Shown here piece by piece: positions 6,805 to 11,481 of a DNA stretch of 11,481 bases. This DNA comes from Actinomycetota bacterium (GTDB taxonomy: Bacteria > Actinomycetota > Actinomycetes > Streptosporangiales > Streptosporangiaceae): assembly GCA_003140115.1 (NCBI GenBank), contig PLIQ01000486.1, forward strand, positions 1-11,481, given 5' to 3'. Made by a program: the position numbers and the translations under genes. Under the pieces are notes generated by a model. It saw nothing but the letters and a program-made list of their open reading frames with translations, made no database searches and was not told where the DNA came from. The stretch's first letter is position 1; the number at the start of each line of letters is the position of its first letter.

Positions 6805-7665
6805 CTAGATCGGGGGCCAGGGGACAGCGGGCCAGTCAGTCGGCGGATAGGGGTGGACCCGGTGCTTGAGCAGGGTCTCGACCCTGATCCTGGTGGCGTC
6901 GATCTCGCTCTCGGTCAGCAGTCCGGATAGCTCGGCGGCCAGGGTGCCCGCGGTGAGTTCGGAGTTCAGGCGGCGCAGCGCCTCCACTGAGCGCCGGGGC
7001 AGGCTCTTGCCCCGCCACTGCCACAGGACGGTGCGCAGCTTGTAGTCCTCAGCGAAGCAGACCCCGTGGTCACAGCCGAACAGGTGCCCGTCGACCACGG
7101 GCAGCAGGTGACCAATCTTGCGGTCGGCGTTGTTCACTACCGCGTCGAATACGGCCATGTTGCGCAGGCCGGCATGATCGGTGCGGCGGGACAGGGAGAT
7201 CAGGTCCACGCCGGTGTCGTGGTCGATCCACAGCTGGCACATGCCGGGCCCGAACGGCCCGTCTCGCATGACCGTCGGCGGGACCACATCCCAGCCGGCC
7301 GCGTGGGAGACGGCGTAGGCCGCCACCTCCCGGCCGGCCAGCGTGCCCGAGGGGAAGTCCCACAGCGGCCGCTCGCCCGCGATCGGCTTGTAGACGCAAG
7401 CGACGGTGGCCTGCGGGGTCCGGGCGTTCTTGGAATTCCTGGCGTTCTTTGTGTCCTTGGCGCCCTTGGCGTTCTTGGCGCCCTTGGCCGGCCGAGGATC
7501 CGGCCTGCCGGTCTTGATCGTGCAGTACAGGGTGGCATTGGACGCGTCTACCAGCCGCCCCTGGACCTCCAGCGTGCCGCGGGTGAGCAGGTCAAGCGTG
7601 GCCTGCTCGGCGCCATCAGTTTCCGGGCCGTCGGTTGCCGGGCCGGCGCTGTTCGGGTCAAACAT
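6805..7665 (-). CDS. SCO1664 family protein, PI3/4-kinase-like fold, function unknown
   Basis: This 286-residue protein belongs to the actinobacterial SCO1664 family, distantly related to phosphatidylinositol 3-/4-kinase-like and HipA-like kinases; no substrate is established. Visible kinase-like elements are 'ACVYKP' with Lys93 (ATP contact), 'GREVAAY' with Glu113 (possible salt-bridge partner), the catalytic-loop-like 'VVNNADRKIGHLL' with Asn179 and Asp181, and the metal-binding-like 'CDHGVCF' with Asp199. The C-terminus is rich in Pro/Trp. An oddity is a Lys/Ala-rich insert, residues 61-81, made of seven Lys-x-Ala-like triplets from a 9-base tandem repeat, lying in the N-lobe just before Lys93. 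ATG 7665-7663 overlaps the DUF3090 stop as ATGTTTGA, indicating translational coupling; the same frame is open further upstream (to 8061), but that part lies antiparallel in phase inside DUF3090 and lacks family similarity. It is the last gene of a three-gene operon. Confidence 0.9.
   Translation of the reverse strand: MFDPNSAGPATDGPETDGAEQATLDLLTRGTLEVQGRLVDASNATLYCTIKTGRPDPRPAKGAKNAKGAKDTKNARNSKNARTPQATVACVYKPIAGERPLWDFPSGTLAGREVAAYAVSHAAGWDVVPPTVMRDGPFGPGMCQLWIDHDTGVDLISLSRRTDHAGLRNMAVFDAVVNNADRKIGHLLPVVDGHLFGCDHGVCFAEDYKLRTVLWQWRGKSLPRRSVEALRRLNSELTAGTLAAELSGLLTESEIDATRIRVETLLKHRVHPYPPTDWPAVPWPPI
7423..7485. repeat. 9-base tandem repeat, seven units, inside the SCO1664-like gene
   Basis: Seven consecutive 9-base units can be read on the plus strand: ggcgttctt (7423, 7441, 7468), ggcgccctt (7459, 7477) and the variants ggaattcct (7432) and tgtgtcctt (7450). 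They keep the reading frame and encode Lys/Arg-x-Ala/Ser/Thr triplets. The mix of exact and diverged units suggests expansion by slippage or unequal exchange followed by mutation. Confidence 0.9.
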
Positions 7666-8218
7666 GGCTGACGCGGTGACCGTTCTGCCGCGGGCAGACA
7701 TGCCCGTCGGTATCCAGCGGCAGGCCGCACAGCGGGCACGGCGGGCGGCCCGCGGCGACGATCTTAGCGGCGCGCTGGGCGAAGGCGCGCGCGGCCCGCG
7801 GCGTGATGCGCACTCGCAACACCCCCGGGCCATCGGCGGGGAGGTCGTCGGCCAGCGGCTCCACCGGCTCGTCCGATTCTTCCTGCGCCTCGATGACGAC
7901 CATGCCACCGTCGCCGTCCCAGGCCAGGGCGATAGCGCCGACGCGGAAGTCCTCCAGCAGCGGCAGGTCGAGCGGCGCGTCATCCTCCAGCCCGGTGGGT
8001 GCGGCAGCCGGCACCTCGGGCGACCCGCTGGTACGCCTGAGCACTTCGTCCAAGAGCTCATCGATACGCTCGGCCAGCAGGCTGACCTGGAACTTCTCCA
8101 GGACCACGCTGGTCACCCGACCGCTCGCGGTCGCCTGCAGGTAGAAGATCCGTTCTCCAGGCTGCCCCACCGCGCCGGCCACGAACCTGTCCGGCGGGTC
8201 ATAGAAATAGACCGGCAT
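7658..8218 (-). CDS. DUF3090 family protein with C-terminal zinc-ribbon-like motif
   Basis: This 186-residue protein matches the actinobacterial DUF3090 family, which always seems to accompany SCO1664-type and MSMEG_4193-type genes; its function is unknown. It begins 'MPVYFYDPPDRFVAGAVG', then 'GERIFYLQA' and a 'VVLEKFQVSLLAERIDELLDEV' helix, a variable acidic/Pro-Ala region (about 62-85), and 'FRVGAIALAWD' (91-101). Near the end, Cys161-Pro-Leu-Cys164 and His173-x-Cys175, with His181 close by, look like a metal-binding ribbon; family proteins end in a similar 'CPxCGxPLDxxGHxCPRxNG' pattern. ATG 8218-8216 is supported by GAGGA eight bases upstream, lying inside the end of the phosphomutase gene five bases away. 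The stop overlaps the start of the SCO1664-like gene by eight bases. Tight packing implies equal expression of the three products and perhaps a complex; that is inference. Confidence 0.92.
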   Translation of the reverse strand: MPVYFYDPPDRFVAGAVGQPGERIFYLQATASGRVTSVVLEKFQVSLLAERIDELLDEVLRRTSGSPEVPAAAPTGLEDDAPLDLPLLEDFRVGAIALAWDGDGGMVVIEAQEESDEPVEPLADDLPADGPGVLRVRITPRAARAFAQRAAKIVAAGRPPCPLCGLPLDTDGHVCPRQNGHRVSHV

Positions 8219-8223
8219 AAGTT

Positions 8224-9021
8224 CTATCCTCGCGTGTCCGCCAACGGTTGACGACTATCGGGGTCTGAGAAAGTCGGGGCGGTCGAAGGTGCGGCGTTCG
8301 CCTGGCCGTTCATGTGGCCGGCTCCGCCGGAACCGCCCCCGACCGCCGCGTCACTGGCCGCGGCGCCGTCCGTCCCGGGACCGTGGCCCCGGACGTGTGG
8401 CATGAGGTCATCGACTCCACCCCCTCTGTCGTTCATCCGGACCAGGAACGGCCGCAGCGGCGTATACCTGATCACGGTCAGTGAGCACGGATCGGCCTGA
8501 ATCCGCTGGCACTGATCGAGGTGCAGTCCCAGGCTATCGGCCACGATGGCCTTGATGACATCGCCGTGGGAGCAAATCAGGTAGGTGGCGTCCGGGCCGA
8601 GCTTGGCGTTCCAGTCCCGGACCGCGGCCACGGCCCGGTGCTGCATGTCCGGCATGGATTCCCCGTCGGGACCGGGGAACGTCACCGCGCTGGGGTGCGC
8701 CTGCACCACGCGCCAGAGCTTTTCGGTCGCCAGCTTCTTCAGCGGCTGGCCGGTCCAGTCCCCGTAGCGGCACTCCCCCACCCGGTCATCGGTGAGCACC
8801 TGCTGACCGTCCCGGCCCGCGGCGATCGCCCCCGCGGTCTGCGCACAGCGTTCCAGCGGGCTGCTGATGATGGCGTCCAGGCGGAGCGGGGCGAGCCGGG
8901 CCGCCAGCGCGTCCGCCTGAGCCCGCCCGCGATCATCGAGCGGGATGCCGGGCGTCCAGCCGGTCAGCACATGACCGGTCGTCGCGGTGAGCCCATGTCG
9001 CACCAGCAGAACCGTCGTCAC
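8224..9021 (-). CDS. Histidine phosphatase / MSMEG_4193-family putative phosphomutase with long C-terminal tail
   Basis: The 265-residue protein is a cofactor-independent phosphoglycerate mutase-like (histidine phosphatase) enzyme. It has Arg8-His9-Gly (phosphorylated histidine), 'SPLERCAQTA' with Arg58, 'GECRYGDWTG' with Glu83 (acid/base) and 'CSHGDVIKAI' with His152. These match the actinobacterial MSMEG_4193 family, whose substrate is unknown. Conserved sequence ends around residue 205 ('LVRMNDRGGGVDDL'); the remaining 60 residues are Gly/Ala/Ser-rich, with two His, and look disordered. Family members I remember are nearer 230 residues, so this tail is an extension. GTG 9021-9019 gives 'MTTVLLVRHG', the normal N-terminus; the in-frame extension to 9114 would be Gly/Arg/Pro junk made by the G-rich leader. 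No strong Shine-Dalgarno sequence is present. First gene of the three-gene operon, five bases before DUF3090. Confidence 0.93.
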   Translation of the reverse strand: MTTVLLVRHGLTATTGHVLTGWTPGIPLDDRGRAQADALAARLAPLRLDAIISSPLERCAQTAGAIAAGRDGQQVLTDDRVGECRYGDWTGQPLKKLATEKLWRVVQAHPSAVTFPGPDGESMPDMQHRAVAAVRDWNAKLGPDATYLICSHGDVIKAIVADSLGLHLDQCQRIQADPCSLTVIRYTPLRPFLVRMNDRGGGVDDLMPHVRGHGPGTDGAAASDAAVGGGSGGAGHMNGQANAAPSTAPTFSDPDSRQPLADTRG

Positions 9022-9034
9022 GGTGTTGACTCTA

Positions 9035-9053
9035 CCGGGGGGACACCCCCCGG
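9035..9053. repeat. Perfect GC hairpin just upstream of the phosphomutase start
   Basis: CCGGGGGG (9035-9042), ACA, CCCCCCGG (9046-9053) forms an eight-base perfect stem with a three-base loop. Its near edge is 14 bases upstream of the GTG start of the phosphomutase, so in mRNA it would sit at or next to the ribosome-loading region. Confidence 0.7.
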
Positions 9054-9063
9054 ACTCCCCGCC

Positions 9064-9086
9064 ACGGGGGGCTACCCGCCCCCCGT
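9064..9086. repeat. Second perfect GC hairpin in the phosphomutase leader
   Basis: ACGGGGGGC (9064-9072) pairs perfectly with GCCCCCCGT (9078-9086) around a five-base loop, giving a nine-base stem. It lies between the FHA-protein gene and the phosphomutase operon. Confidence 0.7.
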
Positions 9087-9110
9087 ACCCCCCGGCCCCC
9101 CTGGGCCCCC
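9075..9110 (-). promoter_or_regulatory. Potential G-quadruplex in the transcribed strand of the leader
   Basis: Read on the minus strand (the mRNA sense), five G-runs of 5, 6, 6, 6 and 3 bases follow one another with spacers of 4, 2, 3 and 1 bases. This satisfies the usual four-run G-quadruplex pattern with short loops. It competes with the hairpin at 9064-9086 for the same bases, so the two structures would exclude each other. Confidence 0.55.
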
Positions 9111-9120
9111 TCAAGGGGGG
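9106..9120 (-). terminator. Candidate terminator hairpin after the FHA-protein gene
   Basis: On the minus strand a C-run, the tetraloop TTGA and a G-run form a five- to six-base all-GC stem 28 bases after the FHA stop codon. There is no U-tract. It could end the FHA transcript or be part of the phosphomutase leader structure. Confidence 0.4.
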
Positions 9121-9147
9121 AAGCCTGTTCCTGCTGGGGTCCTGCGC

Positions 9148-9858
9148 TTACTTGGGATCTGCAGGGTTCTCCGGGCCCTGGGGACCCTGGATGACGAACA
9201 TCGCGGACCCGAACTGTAGGACGTCGCCGGGGCGGACCGGGACTGGCTCGCGGACTAGCCAGCCGTTCACCCTGGTGCCGTTGTGGGAGCCCAGGTCGCT
9301 GAGCAGCCAGCCGTCGTCGCCGCGGTCCAGCTGAGCATGACATCGCGATACCGACAGGTCCGCGATGCGCAGATCACAGTCCTGGGTCCGTCCGATGGTG
9401 AAGCTCGTCCCGCTGCCCGGCGGGAAGACCATCGGCGCTGGCCGGCCACCCTCACCCGGTCCGCCGGGCTCGCCGTGAACGCCCGTCCAGCGGGCGGGCG
9501 GCGGGGGCCATCCCGCGGCATCCGCCGGGCCGGGTACCGCCCACATGCCCGGCGGGGCTTGCGATGCCGGGCGCCAGTCCGCGCCCGCGCTGTCCGGGTT
9601 CGGGTCCCGGCGGCGGAAGGCGGCCCGGACCCGGTCCAGCAGCTTGGGCCGCCGGGGCGGCAGGTCGGTGAACAGCCCGACCAGCTGACCGCGGTGCCGC
9701 GCGCCAAGCGCGCTGTGCATGCGGAACATGAACGTCTCGTGGGACAGCCGACCCTCGACGAACTCCTGGCGGAGCGCGCTGATGGCGAGATCACGCTCCG
9801 CGTCGGAGGCGCGCAGATATCCGGGCGTTGCGGGCGTGTCCGCGGCCGACCCTCCCAT
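9148..9858 (-). CDS. DUF1707 and FHA domain protein
   Basis: This 236-residue cytoplasmic protein has an N-terminal DUF1707 module (about 14-67: 'LRASDAERDLAISALRQEFVEGRLSHETF...', typical of actinobacterial proteins) and a C-terminal FHA domain (about 152-224), joined by a Pro/Gly/Trp-rich linker (about 90-148). FHA domains bind phosphothreonine peptides made by Ser/Thr kinases. The binding residues are present: Gly156-Arg157, Ser171-Arg172 with His174 (SxxH), and Ser191-His-Asn193-Gly-Thr with Asn198-Gly199, so phosphopeptide binding is expected. No Ser/Thr kinase lies in the window, so the partner is unknown. There are no membrane segments. The start is ATG 9858-9856; no Shine-Dalgarno sequence precedes it, but a promoter at exactly leaderless spacing does. 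The C-terminus is rich in Pro/Gly. It lies between the peptide ABC ATPase and the phosphomutase operon and is probably an independent unit. Confidence 0.92.
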   Translation of the reverse strand: MGGSAADTPATPGYLRASDAERDLAISALRQEFVEGRLSHETFMFRMHSALGARHRGQLVGLFTDLPPRRPKLLDRVRAAFRRRDPNPDSAGADWRPASQAPPGMWAVPGPADAAGWPPPPARWTGVHGEPGGPGEGGRPAPMVFPPGSGTSFTIGRTQDCDLRIADLSVSRCHAQLDRGDDGWLLSDLGSHNGTRVNGWLVREPVPVRPGDVLQFGSAMFVIQGPQGPENPADPK

Positions 9859-9864
9859 GAATGG

Positions 9865-9893
9865 AGTATCGACATCATCCGCGCCCGGGGCAA
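9865..9893 (-). promoter_or_regulatory. Leaderless promoter of the FHA-protein gene
   Basis: On the minus strand TTGCCC (9893-9888) is followed after exactly 17 bases by GATACT (9870-9865), and six bases later by ATG 9858-9856. Each hexamer matches the sigma-70 consensus at four of six positions. The spacing would start transcription at the A of ATG, so the mRNA would lack a leader, a common arrangement in actinobacteria. It also explains the absent ribosome site. Confidence 0.6.
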
Positions 9894-9919
9894 GGGAAAG
9901 CCGCGGATATGTGCGCCGT

Positions 9920-9939
9920 GGCCCGAGGTTTACGGGGCC
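9920..9939 (-). terminator. Possible terminator hairpin after the peptide ABC ATPase
   Basis: GGCCC and GGGCC form a five-base stem with a ten-base loop, 22 bases after the stop codon of the ABC ATPase and upstream of the FHA promoter. There is no U-tract and the stem is short, so the call rests mainly on position. Confidence 0.3.
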
Positions 9940-9961
9940 GGAACCCGCCCGGCGCCGAGCC

Positions 9962-11481
9962 TCAGGCCGTGGTCATGGCGGGCGTGCTCACGTCCGAACC
10001 ATCCGGGGTCTGCAGCGGGAAGTGGCAGGCGGCCACGTGCCCCGGGCCGAACGAGCGAAGCTGGGGCTCCTCAGCGGCACAGATCTCCTGCGCGTACGGG
10101 CACCTGGTGCGGAACCTGCACCCCGACGGCGGGTTCACCGGGCTGGGCAGCTCGCCGCGGATGGCCACGTCCTTCTTGGCCCGCTCCAGCGCCGGCTTGG
10201 GCACCGGGATGGTGGCGATCAGGCCGGCCGTGTACGGATGCGCGGCCCGCTCGTAGATATCCTGCGCGGAGCCGAGCTCGACCAGCTTGCCCAGGTACAT
10301 GACGCCGATCCGCTCGGCCATGTACTTGACCACCGCCAGGTCGTGCGAGATCACCACGTAGGTCAGTCCGTGCGAGGCCTGCAGCCGCTTCATCAGGTTC
10401 AGCACCTGCGCCCGGATCGACACGTCGAGCGCGCTCACCGGCTCGTCGGCCACGATCAGCCTGGGGTTCAGGGTCAGCGCCCGGGCCAGCCCGATGCGCT
10501 GCCGCTGGCCGCCGGAAAACTCGTGCGGGTAGCGCTCCACCGCGTTCCGCGGCAGCCCGACCTCGCCGAGCAGCTCGAAGACCCGGTCCTGCTGTGCCCG
10601 CCTGCTGCCCAGGTGCTGCACCGCGAGCGGCTCGGAGATGATCGCGCCCACCCGCATCCTCGGGTCGAGCGAAGACTGCGGGTCCTGGAACATGAGCTGC
10701 AGATCGCGGCGCTTACGCCGGAGCTCGCCGCCGTGCAGGCTGGACACGTCCATGTCGCCCAGGGTTATCGTGCCGGAATTGGGCTTCTCCAGCGCCACGA
10801 TCAGCTTGCCGATCGTGGTCTTACCGCAGCCGGACTCCCCGACCAGCCCGAAGGTGGTCCCGGCCGGCACCGAGAAGGTCACGTCGGACACGGCGTGGAC
10901 GCTGCCCACCTTGCGCTGCATCACGCCCGAGGTGATGGGGAATTCCTTCACCAAGTTGGTGATCTGGAGCAGCGGAGCGACACCGTCCGCGGTCTCCACG
11001 GCCACCTCGACCGTGCGCGCACTCACCTGGAGGCGGCCATCGGCCGTCACCTCGAGCCCGGCCGCCACCACGATGGCCCGGGCTTCCCGGGCTTCCCGGG
11101 CTTCCTGAGCCGCCGCGGCCGCCGGGGCGGCGTCCCCGTCGGCCGTCGCAGCGTCCGGCAGCGGGGCGTCGGCAACCAGCTCGGGCGTGTACCCAGCCTT
11201 GTCGGGGCGCAGAGAAGCCTCGGCCACGCTCTGGGCGTCCGATGAAACCAAGCCCGTGCTCACGACGTCCGGCCCGTCCTCGCCGATTACCGCCAGGGCC
11301 AGCGGACCGTCGACCGGGTGCCAGCAGGAGTACCGGTGCTCGTACGTCTTACCGGACAGGGACGGTTCCTCGGCCCGGCACTTGTCCGTGGCCCGGCTGC
11401 ACCTGGCCGCGAACCGGCAGCCCGCCGGCGGGTGCGCCAGGTCCGGCGGCAGGCCGGGGATGGCGTGCAGCGCCTTGTTGG
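9962..11481 (-). CDS. Fused tandem ATP-binding protein of a peptide ABC transporter (OppD-OppF type), partial at the 5' end
   Basis: One reading frame, 505 residues in view, runs without a stop from the right edge to TGA 9964-9962. Its first part, before GTG 11263-11261, is the end of an OppD/DppD-like ATPase: 'IPGLPPDLAHPPAGCRFAARC' then Cys-rich 'KCRAEEPSL' and 'YSCWHPV', the oligopeptide-transporter C-terminal domain. An Ala/Asp/Pro linker of about 95 residues with a triple Glu-Ala-Arg repeat follows, then a full OppF/DppF-like ATPase. Numbered from the GTG, this has Walker A GESGCGKT (142-149), Q-loop Gln193, signature FSGGQ (249-253), Walker B with Asp273-Glu274, switch His307, and its own Cys-rich C-terminal domain (about 374-414). 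Such fusions are known, for example E. coli GsiA and mycobacterial DppD. It powers uptake of peptides or related solutes with permeases that presumably lie upstream. GTG 11263 as an independent OppF start is possible but has only a distant GAGGA. Confidence 0.92.
   Translation of the reverse strand, partial: NKALHAIPGLPPDLAHPPAGCRFAARCSRATDKCRAEEPSLSGKTYEHRYSCWHPVDGPLALAVIGEDGPDVVSTGLVSSDAQSVAEASLRPDKAGYTPELVADAPLPDAATADGDAAPAAAAAQEAREAREARAIVVAAGLEVTADGRLQVSARTVEVAVETADGVAPLLQITNLVKEFPITSGVMQRKVGSVHAVSDVTFSVPAGTTFGLVGESGCGKTTIGKLIVALEKPNSGTITLGDMDVSSLHGGELRRKRRDLQLMFQDPQSSLDPRMRVGAIISEPLAVQHLGSRRAQQDRVFELLGEVGLPRNAVERYPHEFSGGQRQRIGLARALTLNPRLIVADEPVSALDVSIRAQVLNLMKRLQASHGLTYVVISHDLAVVKYMAERIGVMYLGKLVELGSAQDIYERAAHPYTAGLIATIPVPKPALERAKKDVAIRGELPSPVNPPSGCRFRTRCPYAQEICAAEEPQLRSFGPGHVAACHFPLQTPDGSDVSTPAMTTA
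11077..11103. repeat. 9-base tandem repeat (three exact units) in the ATPase linker
   Basis: Three exact copies of cccgggctt lie end to end. On the coding minus strand they encode a repeated Glu-Ala-Arg triplet in the disordered-looking linker between the two ATPase halves. Exactness over three units suggests recent expansion. Confidence 0.85.

Noticed and set aside
7666..8061. A longer SCO1664-like protein starting at 8061.
   Set aside because: The extra 132 residues lie out of frame within the DUF3090 gene and are Arg/Ser/Pro-rich shadow sequence. ATG 7665 overlaps the DUF3090 stop, as expected for coupled genes.
9022..9114. An N-terminal extension of the phosphomutase to 9114.
   Set aside because: The extension is Gly/Arg/Pro sequence produced by the G-run leader; the family's N-terminus aligns with GTG 9021.
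9035..9120. The GC hairpin series as a CRISPR array or transposon end.
   Set aside because: The stems differ in sequence, have no regular spacer length, and no transposase or cas gene is nearby.
9267..9893. A 208-codon minus-strand frame overlapping the FHA gene.
   Set aside because: It is an Arg/Ser/Pro-rich shadow in another frame; the FHA frame holds recognisable domains with intact binding residues.

Overview
The window is chromosomal DNA from a high-GC actinomycete. The evidence is very high GC with strong G/C bias at third codon positions, and a block of genes typical of Actinobacteria: cobalamin-dependent methionine synthase, a PAC2-family protein, an SCO1664-type kinase-like protein, a DUF3090 protein and an MSMEG_4193-type phosphomutase. 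From memory, this block resembles the Mycobacterium tuberculosis stretch around Rv2120c, metH (Rv2124c), Rv2125 and Rv2133c-Rv2135c. The order is not identical, and mshC, hisE and hisG are not in view. The lineage cannot be fixed below the actinomycete level, although a non-mycobacterial filamentous actinomycete fits.

Layout, left to right. (1) 1-654, minus: N-terminal part of a family-5 peptide-type solute-binding lipoprotein, cut by the window edge, with a 314-base non-coding region upstream. (2) 969-1478, minus: a small three-helix membrane protein. (3) 1539-5708, minus: metH followed after 3 bases by a HAD phosphatase, apparently one transcription unit. (4) 5852-6769, plus: a PAC2-family protein, divergent from metH, whose 5' end has no canonical start codon where homology places it. 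(5) 6805-9021, minus: a tightly packed phosphomutase - DUF3090 - SCO1664-like kinase operon with a 5-base gap and then an 8-base overlap. It is preceded by a very GC-rich leader of hairpins and G-runs. (6) 9148-9858, minus: a DUF1707 + FHA protein with a convincing leaderless promoter. (7) 9962 to the right edge, minus: a peptide ABC transporter ATPase that is one continuous reading frame, with the C-terminal end of a first ATPase fused through an Ala/Glu/Arg-rich linker to a complete second ATPase.

How the parts relate: metH makes methionine from homocysteine, and the HAD enzyme is translationally linked to it. The phosphomutase/DUF3090/kinase-like trio is a conserved actinobacterial gene set without an assigned pathway, and it is the best candidate here for an uncharacterised system. 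Peptide-uptake components lie at both edges, but about 9 kb and several unrelated genes separate them, so they need not belong to one transporter.

The most unusual observations are the missing PAC2 start codon, two 9-base tandem repeats that encode charged tripeptide repeats in coding regions, the G-run/hairpin cluster upstream of the phosphomutase, and an exact 22-base duplication of the end of the membrane-protein gene. No tRNA, rRNA, CRISPR array, insertion sequence or phage gene was seen.
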